Program-made: the position numbers and the translations under genes | The notes under the pieces: model-generated | Told to the model about the DNA's origin: nothing | What the model saw: only the letters and a program-made list of their open reading frames with translations | The model's database searches: none | Assembly: GCA_949289855.1 (NCBI GenBank) | Contig: CASEPS010000006.1 | Location: 1-61,559, forward strand | Reading direction: 5' to 3' | From: an uncultured Erysipelotrichaceae bacterium | Lineage (GTDB): Bacteria > Bacillota_I > Bacilli_A > Erysipelotrichales > Erysipelotrichaceae | Length of the DNA stretch: 61,559 nucleotides | Shown: positions 33,649-41,082 of the stretch, piece by piece | How the letters are laid out: the number at the start of each line of letters is the position of its first letter | How positions within the stretch are numbered: position 1 is the first letter of the stretch

Positions 33649-35976
33649 TCAGCGTACAAGTGCTTCCTTGAGCACCTGAGACATGTTTTCTACCGGTACA
33701 AACGTGATGCTTTCCCTTACTGCTTCTGGAATATCATCCAGGTCGCGCAGATTGCTCTTCGGGATGAGGATTTTGCGGATACCTACACGGTTTGCTGCAA
33801 GGCTCTTTTCACGAAGTCCGCCAATCGGAAGCACATTGCCACGCAATGTCACTTCACCCGTCATAGCAAGATCAGAATGAACAGGATGAGAAGACAATGC
33901 ACTGACAATCGCTGTTGTCATTGTCACACCGGCACTTGGGCCATCCTTTGGTACGGCACCTTCTGGTACATGGATATGAATATCGTGGGTATCGAAGAAC
34001 TTTGGATCGATCTTCAATTCCTTTGCATGTGCCTTGATGTAGTCAAGGGCAATTTCTGCACTTTCCTTCATCACATCACCAAGCTTACCCGTCATCACAA
34101 GACGTCCCTTGCCTTCAAAGTAATTGACTTCGACGGAAAGAACATCTCCACCAAAGGAAGTATAGGCAAGACCCGTAACAACACCGATCTGGTCCTTCTT
34201 TTCCTTTGTGCCATATTCAAACATTTCCTTGCCAAGCCACTGGTTGATGAGCTTCTTTGTGATGGTGACACTCTTCTTGCCATCATTGAGAATAGCAAGA
34301 ACCGTCTTACGGCAGAGTGAAGCAATCACTCTCTCCAGCTGTCTGACACCTGCTTCACGGGTGTAATGGCGGATGAGATAGAGAATCTCATTGTCCTTGA
34401 GCTTGAACTGTCCAGCCTTGAGACCATTGAGATTCATCTGCTTTTCAATCAGATGTTCATTAGCAATATGTACCTTGTCAATTTCTGTATAGGAAGGCAG
34501 TTCAATGATTTCCAGTCTGTCGCGTAACGGTGCCGGAATGTTTTCCAGGTAGTTGGCAGTCGCCACAAACATGACCTTGGAAAGATCATATGGTTCTTCA
34601 AGGTAGTGGTCAGAGAACTGGCTGTTCTGTTCCGGGTCGAGCACTTCAAGAAGTGCATCACTCGGATCACCTTTGTAATCGGACCCCATCTTGTCAATTT
34701 CATCGATGAGGAAGACCGGATTGACTACCCCTGCCTTCTTCATGCCCTGAATGACACGGCCTGGCAATGAACCAAGATATGTTCTACGGTGACCTCTGAT
34801 CTCCGCTTCATCCTTGACACCACCGAGGGACATCTTGACAAACTTTCTGTCAAGAGATCTTGCGATAGATCTTGCAAGAGATGTCTTACCAACACCAGGG
34901 GGACCGACAAGGCAGAGAATCGGGCTGTTCAATGAACCTGTCATCTGCTTGACAGCAAGGTATTCCATAACCCTGTCCTTGACCTTTTCAAGACCATAGT
35001 GGTCTTCATCAAGAACGGCTTTTACCGCCTTGAGATCTTCGTTATCTTCTGTTTCCTGGTACCACGGTACTTTCAAAAGCCAGTCGAGGTAGTTGCGCTC
35101 AACAGAAGCTTCACCACTGCCTGGTGGCAGCATTTCATATCTTTTGAGCTCTTCCAGAGCCTTCTCTTTGACATGTTCCGGATATGGATTGTTTTTGATC
35201 ATTTCGCGCAGATCATTTGTATCATCCGCAACCCCTGGCACATCACCGAGTTCTTCTTTGATCGCCTTGAGTTTCTCGCGCAGATAATATTCTTTCTGAC
35301 CATCATCGATGCGCTCTTTGACCTTATCGTTGATCGCCGCTTCAATGCGGTTGAGCTGACGCTGTTTCTCAAGCTCTTCAATGATCATATACAGACGCTC
35401 ATTGACATTGACCGTATCGAGGAGCTTCTGTCTTGTGTCCTGATCAAGCATGAAATACTGGCCAAACTGATCTGTCAGGGTAATTGCACTGACCCCGTTA
35501 GAAAGCTGGGAAATGATGTCCTGTGGGAAGGCACTGGAAAGGTTGGAGACCTTTTCAAACTCACGCATGATGCGCTTGACAAGGCCCATTTCTTCCAGGG
35601 AATCTCCTTCAATTTCATCGAGCGGTTCCACTTCCGCCATCATCATCTTGTCACTTGTTGTCACATTGACAAGACGTGCCCGCTTCATGCCGGTAAATGT
35701 TACCCGCATGAAACCTTCCTTGCGGCGTACGATCTTGATTTTGGCAAGGGTACCAGTACGGTAGAGATTTTCTACCCTCGGCTCCTCTTCCATAATATCT
35801 TTCTGGCAGACAAGCCATACCATATTGCCATAGTTTGTGGAAGCTTCATTGACCGCATTAATCGAAATTGGACGACCCACTTCAATCATCACATCCTGTC
35901 CCGGGAAGACGATAATTCCACGGGTGCAAACAGCTGGTAATGTTACGGTTACGCCTGTAGCTTTCTTTTCACTCAT
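33649..35976 (-). CDS. lon: ATP-dependent protease Lon
   Basis: A 775-residue LonA. N-terminal substrate-binding LON domain (1-200), coiled-coil region, AAA+ module (Walker A GPPGVGKTSLA near 350, Walker B VFLIDEIDKM), and a C-terminal serine-lysine protease domain (PEGAVPKDGPSAGVTM with the catalytic serine; the lysine in GLREKSLAANR). It degrades misfolded and regulatory proteins. AGGAGGTG precedes the ATG. Downstream of tig and upstream of engB; tig has its own terminator, so lon is probably transcribed separately. Confidence 0.98.
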   Translation of the reverse strand: MSEKKATGVTVTLPAVCTRGIIVFPGQDVMIEVGRPISINAVNEASTNYGNMVWLVCQKDIMEEEPRVENLYRTGTLAKIKIVRRKEGFMRVTFTGMKRARLVNVTTSDKMMMAEVEPLDEIEGDSLEEMGLVKRIMREFEKVSNLSSAFPQDIISQLSNGVSAITLTDQFGQYFMLDQDTRQKLLDTVNVNERLYMIIEELEKQRQLNRIEAAINDKVKERIDDGQKEYYLREKLKAIKEELGDVPGVADDTNDLREMIKNNPYPEHVKEKALEELKRYEMLPPGSGEASVERNYLDWLLKVPWYQETEDNEDLKAVKAVLDEDHYGLEKVKDRVMEYLAVKQMTGSLNSPILCLVGPPGVGKTSLARSIARSLDRKFVKMSLGGVKDEAEIRGHRRTYLGSLPGRVIQGMKKAGVVNPVFLIDEIDKMGSDYKGDPSDALLEVLDPEQNSQFSDHYLEEPYDLSKVMFVATANYLENIPAPLRDRLEIIELPSYTEIDKVHIANEHLIEKQMNLNGLKAGQFKLKDNEILYLIRHYTREAGVRQLERVIASLCRKTVLAILNDGKKSVTITKKLINQWLGKEMFEYGTKEKKDQIGVVTGLAYTSFGGDVLSVEVNYFEGKGRLVMTGKLGDVMKESAEIALDYIKAHAKELKIDPKFFDTHDIHIHVPEGAVPKDGPSAGVTMTTAIVSALSSHPVHSDLAMTGEVTLRGNVLPIGGLREKSLAANRVGIRKILIPKSNLRDLDDIPEAVRESITFVPVENMSQVLKEALVR

Positions 35977-36009
35977 CGAAACACCTCCTTCTCAAAGTGA
36001 TTTCTTTGT

Positions 36010-36038
36010 CTAAAATAAGGCGCCTGTGAAGCGCCTTA
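36010..36038 (-). terminator. terminator of tig
   Basis: Stem TAAGGCGC/GCGCCTTA (36016-36023, 36031-36038) with a 7-nt loop, TTATTTTA on the minus strand. Confidence 0.85.
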
Positions 36039-36059
36039 TGGTATTCGTGTTAATCCTGT

Positions 36060-37331
36060 TTACTTCGCAGCGTTTTCCTTGACGAAGTCGTAAGCCTTGG
36101 AGTTACGGACATCCATCTTCAGCATATCAGCGCTGACGGCATTCTTGACATCTTCAACCTTCATGCCATACTGCTCAGCAAGGTTGTTGAATTCCTTTTC
36201 CACATCTTCATCTGTGACTTCGATGTTTTCAAGTTCCGCAATCTTGCTCAGAGCCATTCTTGCCTTGATGTTGTTCAGTGCATCAGCTCTCAGATCTTCC
36301 TTGAGATCTTCTGGCTTCTTGCCCATCATCTGCAGATAGCTTGTCAGGCTCATGTTGTACTGGGAAAGCTGGTTCTGCAGCTGCTGGATCTGACCCATGA
36401 CTTCATCATCGACCATAACATCCGGAATGTCCGCTTCAACACATTCTGTCAGCTTGCTCATGAGAGCATTGTCCGCAGCATTTTCAGCTTCCTGACGGCG
36501 GGAATTCTCAATACGGTCATGCAGGAACTTCTTGAGATCATCAACTGTTTCAACATCCTTGATACTGACATCGCTCACAAAGTCATCATCAACTTCAGGA
36601 AGTACCTTCTTTCTGACTTCGTTGACCTTGACCTTGAAGACAACATCCTTACCAGCAAGATCCTCTGCATGGTACTCTTCAGGGAATGTGAGGTTGAGTT
36701 CCTTTTCTTCTCCTGCCTTTGCACCGATCAGCTGATCTTCGAAGCCAGGAATGAAGGAATGGGAACCAAGGGTGAGGTTATAGCCTTCAGCCTTGCCGCC
36801 ATCAAATGCGACACCATCCTTGAAACCTTCATAGTCGATGTTGACGATGTTGCCTTCTTCGGCAGCACCATCAACTGTTTCTTCATCTGCATATCTTTCA
36901 CGCATGGTGTCAATTTCCTTATTGACATCTTCGTCTGTCACTTCTTCAAACTTCACTTCATAAGGAAGGCCCTTGTAATCCTTCACATTGACTTCCGGAT
37001 AGACAGCAAATGTGAAGACGAGCTCAGCATGATCGCCATCCATTGTACGGATATCGAGTTCTGGACGGGAAATCGGAACAAGGTTCTTCTCATCCATTGC
37101 TTCGCGCATCCATGTATTGGCATTGTCATCAATCGCCTGCAGATAACGCTCTTCTGCTCTTACTCTCTTTTCAAGCAGCTGCTTAGGTGCGCATCCCTTA
37201 CGGAAGCCATCAATTGTGACATTCTTTGCAATCTTATTGAATGCCTTATTTACAGCCTTAGTCCATTTTTCACCATCAACAGTGACAACCAGGTCACCCA
37301 TGGATTTTTCTTTCAGTGTCCATTCTGACAT
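36060..37331 (-). CDS. tig: trigger factor
   Basis: A 423-residue ribosome-associated chaperone. N-terminal ribosome-binding domain with the signature GFRKGCAPKQLLEKR (near 43-57), a PPIase domain (about 150-240: EGNIVNIDYEGFKDGVAFDGGKAEGYNLTLGSHSFIPGFEDQLIGAKAGEE) and a helical C-terminal cradle. It is the first chaperone met by nascent chains. AGGAG precedes the start. The upstream region has two candidate promoters and CIRCE-like half-sites, suggesting heat-shock (HrcA) control, which is unusual for tig. Confidence 0.97.
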   Translation of the reverse strand: MSEWTLKEKSMGDLVVTVDGEKWTKAVNKAFNKIAKNVTIDGFRKGCAPKQLLEKRVRAEERYLQAIDDNANTWMREAMDEKNLVPISRPELDIRTMDGDHAELVFTFAVYPEVNVKDYKGLPYEVKFEEVTDEDVNKEIDTMRERYADEETVDGAAEEGNIVNIDYEGFKDGVAFDGGKAEGYNLTLGSHSFIPGFEDQLIGAKAGEEKELNLTFPEEYHAEDLAGKDVVFKVKVNEVRKKVLPEVDDDFVSDVSIKDVETVDDLKKFLHDRIENSRRQEAENAADNALMSKLTECVEADIPDVMVDDEVMGQIQQLQNQLSQYNMSLTSYLQMMGKKPEDLKEDLRADALNNIKARMALSKIAELENIEVTDEDVEKEFNNLAEQYGMKVEDVKNAVSADMLKMDVRNSKAYDFVKENAAK

Positions 37332-37365
37332 AATCTGTTACTCCTTCTTTTCAAATTGCCTGCTC

Positions 37366-37374
37366 ATTATAGCA
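37366..37374 (-). promoter_or_regulatory. proximal extended -10 promoter of tig
   Basis: TGC-TATAAT on the minus strand (37374-37366), 35 bp before the tig start. No clear -35 box. Confidence 0.6.
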
Positions 37375-37442
37375 AAGAACAACCATTTGGGCTATTATTT
37401 TATCTCCACATGGTTTATTCACAGGCACTTTTGCAAGAGGAG

Positions 37443-37513
37443 TTAGCACTCATCTTGTGTGCCTGCCAGAATATTACATCAGAGAATTAGCAGAGTCAAT
37501 ATCTGAGTGCTAA
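37443..37513 (-). promoter_or_regulatory. distal tig promoter bracketed by CIRCE-like half-sites
   Basis: Minus strand: TTGACT (37499-37494), 17-bp spacer, TAATAT (37476-37471). Perfect CIRCE half-sites flank it: TTAGCACTC upstream (37513-37505) and GAGTGCTAA downstream (37451-37443). The upstream half is followed after exactly 9 bp by CTCTGCTAA (37495-37487), giving a 15-of-18 match to the full CIRCE operator TTAGCACTC-N9-GAGTGCTAA over the -35 box. HrcA binding is inferred. Confidence 0.6.
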
Positions 37514-38202
37514 TTCTTTTGGCCATTCTGCAATAATTCTTCAAGTTCTGCTTTTGTCCTGTCATCCTCCATGAGATCGCATAACTGCATGGCAATCATC
37601 TTTGCCACATCCAGCGCTTCCTCTTCCTCATACACCAATGGCAGAAACATATACAGCTCATGCACAAGCAGCGTATGTGACATCTCCGTATAATCCGGAT
37701 GATGCACAAACCACGCTTTTAATAGTGCAGAAGCTTTGAGATACACCGGCTGTTTTGCGACCGGGATGATATCCGCTGAACAGAATGTATATTCCACACC
37801 ATTTTTCACAAAGACAAACTCTTCATCAATGTCCTGCATGGCAAGTGATTCAATCATCAGCGCTGCCGCCTCAGGCTGCGGATCTTTGGCAAGCCAGTCC
37901 GCAATTTCATCAATACAGCCGCGCAGGTTTCTTTGTGAAAGTTCAGCTGAAGCAGCCAGCTGTGACTGTGGCTTTCCCTTTAACATATGCAAGAGCTCAC
38001 CAAAAGAACGCTCTCCCCTTTCATGACGCATAGAAAGCTGGTAGCGCACTTCCTTTTCATACTGTTTCAGCTTTTCTTCCACATCCATGGGAATATAAGG
38101 CATATTGAGTTCCTTCTTCAGAAGAAACGAAGCTTCTTCCGCTTCTCCTTTTTCCAATAAGCCAACGATTTCATCGAGAATTTCCTTGTAATAATTTTCC
38201 AT
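37510..38202 (-). CDS. conserved-looking protein of unknown function (DUF3196-like?)
   Basis: A 230-residue, acidic, mostly helical, leucine-rich cytoplasmic protein (MENYYKEILDEIVGLLEKGEAEEASFLLKKELNMPYIP). It is composed of paired helices suggestive of TPR-like repeats, with a central VFVKNGVEYTFCSADIIPV strand segment. It resembles short helical DUF3196-type proteins, but I cannot confirm this. The ATG at 38202 has no Shine-Dalgarno sequence; TGGTAAAGT ends 7 nt upstream, predicting a leaderless mRNA. It lies between tRNA-Arg and tig. Its stop overlaps the CIRCE-like site of tig. Confidence 0.8.
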   Translation of the reverse strand: MENYYKEILDEIVGLLEKGEAEEASFLLKKELNMPYIPMDVEEKLKQYEKEVRYQLSMRHERGERSFGELLHMLKGKPQSQLAASAELSQRNLRGCIDEIADWLAKDPQPEAAALMIESLAMQDIDEEFVFVKNGVEYTFCSADIIPVAKQPVYLKASALLKAWFVHHPDYTEMSHTLLVHELYMFLPLVYEEEEALDVAKMIAMQLCDLMEDDRTKAELEELLQNGQKN

Positions 38203-38209
38203 ATCCGAT

Positions 38210-38218
38210 ACTTTACCA
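38210..38218 (-). promoter_or_regulatory. extended -10 promoter, leaderless start at 38202
   Basis: TGG-TAAAGT on the minus strand (38218-38210), 7 nt before ATG; no Shine-Dalgarno sequence. Confidence 0.6.
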
Positions 38219-38220
38219 CA

Positions 38221-38256
38221 GCAAAACAAAATAAGCACCCTGTATTCACAGAGTGC
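38221..38256 (-). terminator. terminator of tRNA-Arg
   Basis: Stem GCAC-c-CTGT/ACAG-a-GTGC (38235-38256), followed on the minus strand by TTATTTTGTTTT. It lies 4 bp past the tRNA and just upstream of the next gene's -10 box. Confidence 0.8.
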
Positions 38257-38260
38257 GTTA

Positions 38261-38337
38261 TGGCGTCCTCGAAGAGATTCGAACTCTTGACCACACGCTT
38301 AGAAGGCGTGAGCTCTATCCAGCTGAGCTACGAGGAC
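38261..38337 (-). tRNA. tRNA-Arg (anticodon UCU)
   Basis: A 77-nt cloverleaf with encoded CCA: acceptor stem GTCCTCG/CGAGGAC, D arm TAGCTCAGCTGGATAGAGC, anticodon stem CACGC/GCGTG with loop CTTCTAA (anticodon TCT), T arm AAGAG TTCGAAT CTCTT. It reads AGA codons. Confidence 0.98.
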
Positions 38338-38346
38338 AGCACGAGA

Positions 38347-38355
38347 ATATTACCA
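38347..38355 (-). promoter_or_regulatory. extended -10 promoter of tRNA-Arg
   Basis: TGG-TAATAT on the minus strand (38355-38347), about 9 nt before the tRNA 5' end. Confidence 0.6.
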
Positions 38356-38384
38356 AAGACTTAAACAAATGGCAATACCCAATT

Positions 38385-38864
38385 TTAAAAAAATCCATTT
38401 TTGGGAATCCGCATGAGCTGTGCATCTACTCTGCCCCCATCAAACGTCAATAACATATAACTTGCCGGACTGCCATCGCGGTTATGCCATGCCGAACCCG
38501 GGTTCAGCAGACGGACACCATCAATCGTGCCGTCAAATGGCACATGGGTATGACCAAAGCAGGCAATGTCACATCCCTTTGCCTTTGCACGAGAAGCAAG
38601 CATTTCCAATTTACCCATGAAGAAATCACGGTGCCCATGGGTCACATATACCTGGTGTTCACCGATGGAGATGACAAGGTTCTGCGGAAACTCACCATAC
38701 CTGTCATTGTTTCCACAAACTGCCGCAAATCCGCCAAGCATATATTTTGGCAGTTCGCTATCCCCACAATGCAGGAAATAGTCATAATCCGAATATTTCT
38801 CCCTGACAAATTCAAGCGGTGCCTTCAGGGAATGATTGTCACTGATTAATACAACTCTCTTCAT
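38385..38864 (-). CDS. YfcE/MJ0936-family metallophosphodiesterase
   Basis: A 159-residue calcineurin-like phosphoesterase. Metal-binding motifs in order: ISDNH (about 7-11; the family usually has DxH, here D-N-H), HCGDSE, GNND, THGHRDFF and FGHTHVP. Such enzymes hydrolyse phosphodiesters in vitro; physiological substrates are mostly unknown. The start at 38864 is chosen at MKRVVLISDNH. There is no Shine-Dalgarno sequence, and a -10 box TATCAT ends 10 nt upstream, predicting a 5' leader of only about 4 nt. Confidence 0.9.
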   Translation of the reverse strand: MKRVVLISDNHSLKAPLEFVREKYSDYDYFLHCGDSELPKYMLGGFAAVCGNNDRYGEFPQNLVISIGEHQVYVTHGHRDFFMGKLEMLASRAKAKGCDIACFGHTHVPFDGTIDGVRLLNPGSAWHNRDGSPASYMLLTFDGGRVDAQLMRIPKNGFF

Positions 38865-38874
38865 GTTCAATACA

Positions 38875-38903
38875 ATGATAGCGGAATAAATGGACACTTG
38901 CAA
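38875..38903 (-). promoter_or_regulatory. promoter of the YfcE-like gene
   Basis: Minus strand: TTGCAA (38903-38898), 17-bp spacer, TATCAT (38880-38875). The -35 box is the centre of the palindrome at 38891-38910. Confidence 0.6.
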
Positions 38904-38910
38904 TTGTCCA
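38891..38910. promoter_or_regulatory. 20-bp palindrome between divergent genes
   Basis: TGGACA-N8-TGTCCA with a TTGCAA centre lies between the YfcE-like gene and a divergent small membrane protein, covering the -35 region of the former. It is a likely repressor site for an unknown regulator. Confidence 0.5.
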
Positions 38911-38912
38911 CT

Positions 38913-38940
38913 TTGCAACAAAAGCAATTCGGGGTAAGAT
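38913..38940 (+). promoter_or_regulatory. promoter of small membrane protein gene
   Basis: TTGCAA (38913-38918), 16-bp spacer, TAAGAT (38935-38940), 18 bp before the ATG at 38958. Confidence 0.55.
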
Positions 38941-38957
38941 TAAAGCGGAGAAAAACT

Positions 38958-39281
38958 ATGGATTTTACAGTACATACAGCAGGCATGTGGATACTTGGCA
39001 TAACCGCAATCATAACGGTTCTCTTTATCGCCATCACGATGTCACGCCTCTATACACTTGCAAGAACGATCAGCACAACAAACAAAACTGTCACCGCCCT
39101 GCAATCCAACCGTGCTGCACTACATGAAAAGAATGCAGCCTTCCAGGATGCGGTGAAAAAGCCAATCCACAAAGCTGCCACAATCTTCAAGACGATTTCT
39201 GTGGCAATGGCAATCCGCACTGCCATCCACATGATGCAGCATATTGCTGAAAAGACATTCACAAGACACCACGAAGACTAA
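38958..39281 (+). CDS. small membrane protein, unknown function
   Basis: A 107-residue product with one N-terminal membrane helix (about 8-30, AGMWILGITAIITVLFIAITM) followed by a basic, helical, possibly coiled-coil cytoplasmic or periplasmic tail (SRLYTLARTISTTNKTVTALQSN... ending in a His/Lys-rich segment). I do not recognise the family. The ATG at 38958 has GGAG 7 nt upstream. Convergent with uvrC and followed by a strong bidirectional terminator. Confidence 0.75.
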   Translation: MDFTVHTAGMWILGITAIITVLFIAITMSRLYTLARTISTTNKTVTALQSNRAALHEKNAAFQDAVKKPIHKAATIFKTISVAMAIRTAIHMMQHIAEKTFTRHHED

Positions 39282-39312
39282 AACCCGGGCAATCCCCGGG
39301 TTTCATTTTTCT
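39281..39312. terminator. bidirectional terminator between small membrane protein gene and uvrC
   Basis: AAACCCGGG/CCCGGGTTT (39281-39289, 39295-39303), a perfect 9-bp stem with a 5-nt loop. TTTCATTTTTC follows on the plus strand. Confidence 0.85.
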
Positions 39313-41081
39313 TCATGCAATGCATCATAGACGCGCTGTGCCACATCCATTGGCACATATTGGGCAATGGCAGAAACATCCGCTTCCTTTAAAGCACCAA
39401 ATGTTCCAAACTTCTGTAACAATAACCGCTTGCGCTTTGGACCAATGCCTTCAATTTCATCGAGGATTGATCTTGTCTGTGCCTTGGCACGCAGCTTGCG
39501 GTGGTAGGTAATGGCAACCCTGTGCACTTCATCCTGCATACGCGTTAACAGAAAGAACAGGGAAGAATCCTTTTCGATATCAATCGTTGTGCCATCTGTA
39601 TCCATCAGGGCACTTGTATTATGGCGGTCATCTTTGACAAGGCCCATCAATCTTATTTTGTCTGAAAGATCGAGGGCATCGAGGATTTCCTTAGCGGCAT
39701 TGATCTGGGTGAGACCACCATCCACAAGTATGCCATCCGGCAGTCTTTCAGCATTCTTCACAAGACGGAAATACCTTCTGTAAATGACTTCCTTCATCGA
39801 ATCCACATCGCTGTTGGCTGTATGGAGACGATAGAGGCGGTATGACTTTCTGTCCGGCTCACCATCTTCATAAACCACACAAGACGCGACCGTAAACTGA
39901 CCAGCTGTATGCGAGTTATCAAATAACTCCACCCTGTTCATCTTACAACCGGCAATGCGGTTCAATTCCTGTACAGCCGCTTCTCTTTCCGTATCCTGTT
40001 TCTCCACTGTCTGGAATTTGAGATCAAGCTGCTTATGGGCATTATCCGTGCACATGGTGATGAGCTTTCGCCTGTACCCCTTCTGGGCACGCACAACATT
40101 GGCCTGAATAATTTCTGATAACTCTTCCGCTTCTTCTTCCTCCAGATCCATCGGTACCGCAATTATCCTTGCGGAAGGATGATCATGGTAGTATTGCACA
40201 AGGAAGGAAACAAACTCATCCTTTGCATCGCCATATAATGGCTGCAGGCGGAATTCCTTGTTGAGGACCGTACCGCGTCTGACAAGGAAGCCGGCAATGG
40301 CAATATAACCTTTGTCCGCATACCAGGAAAAGGCATCGAGGTTGCCCTTTGTGTCATTTTCGATGAGCTGCTGGTCTTTTGTGACAGTTGTCACACTGTC
40401 AATCATTTCCTTAAAAGCAGCTGCTTTTTCAAATTCCAGGTTTTCACTGGCTTCAAGCATCTTCTCCTTCAGGGATTTCAATATCTTATCCGCATCACCA
40501 TTCATGAAGCGGACAATCTCATCGCTCATCGTACGATACACTTCTTTATCCACCGGATACTGGCATGGTCCAAGGCACTGTCCCATGTGGTAATACAGAC
40601 ATACCTTGTCACCAAGGTGGGTACACCTGCGGAATGGATAAATCGACTGCAGCAGCTTCTGGGTCATACGTGCCGCATGGACATCGGGAAAAGGCCCAAA
40701 GTACCTCGCTTTGCGGTCTTTTTTCATATCCCTTGCCACAAGCAGCCTTGGGTAGTCTTCATTTGTCAGTTTGATGTAAGGATATGTCGAATCATCCATG
40801 AACTGGATGTTGTACTTTGGCCGGTATTTCTTGATCAGATTGATTTCCAATACAAGAGATTCTTTTTCATTGCTTGTCACAATGAAATCAAAATCCTCAA
40901 TCTCAGAAACGAGTTTTGTCGTCTTGAAATCATGCGCACCGGTAAAATACTGGTTCACCCGGTTATGGAGATCCTTTGCCTTGCCAACATAGATAATTTC
41001 CCCCTGTTTGTTTTTCATCTGGTAAGAACCAGGTGAATGAGGAATATTTACAAGTTTGGCTTTCATATATTCTTTGTTCAT
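39303..41081 (-). CDS. uvrC: excinuclease ABC subunit C
   Basis: Makes both incisions in nucleotide excision repair. A 592-residue protein with the N-terminal GIY-YIG nuclease (PGSYQMKNKQGEIIYVGKAKDLHNRVNQYF, 17-46), a cysteine-containing CLGPCQYP segment (near 170), a UvrB-binding UVR motif (about 200-235), an RNase H-like endonuclease domain (RVELFDNSHTAGQ, LVDGGLTQI, LMGLVKDDRHNT) and C-terminal helix-hairpin-helix motifs (LDEIEGIGPKRKRLLLQKFG). The gene begins 1 bp after mutS2 and ends at a terminator. Operon cvpA-mutS2-uvrC. Confidence 0.97.
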   Translation of the reverse strand: MNKEYMKAKLVNIPHSPGSYQMKNKQGEIIYVGKAKDLHNRVNQYFTGAHDFKTTKLVSEIEDFDFIVTSNEKESLVLEINLIKKYRPKYNIQFMDDSTYPYIKLTNEDYPRLLVARDMKKDRKARYFGPFPDVHAARMTQKLLQSIYPFRRCTHLGDKVCLYYHMGQCLGPCQYPVDKEVYRTMSDEIVRFMNGDADKILKSLKEKMLEASENLEFEKAAAFKEMIDSVTTVTKDQQLIENDTKGNLDAFSWYADKGYIAIAGFLVRRGTVLNKEFRLQPLYGDAKDEFVSFLVQYYHDHPSARIIAVPMDLEEEEAEELSEIIQANVVRAQKGYRRKLITMCTDNAHKQLDLKFQTVEKQDTEREAAVQELNRIAGCKMNRVELFDNSHTAGQFTVASCVVYEDGEPDRKSYRLYRLHTANSDVDSMKEVIYRRYFRLVKNAERLPDGILVDGGLTQINAAKEILDALDLSDKIRLMGLVKDDRHNTSALMDTDGTTIDIEKDSSLFFLLTRMQDEVHRVAITYHRKLRAKAQTRSILDEIEGIGPKRKRLLLQKFGTFGALKEADVSAIAQYVPMDVAQRVYDALHEEK

Positions 41082-41082
41082 G

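Noticed and set aside
34999-35940. 313-codon open frame antisense to lon
   Set aside because: Phenylalanine/isoleucine-rich shadow with no family features; lon is certain.
37505-37513. CIRCE halves considered as the terminator of the upstream gene
   Set aside because: The 53-nt loop is far too long and no T-tract follows; a promoter lies between the halves.
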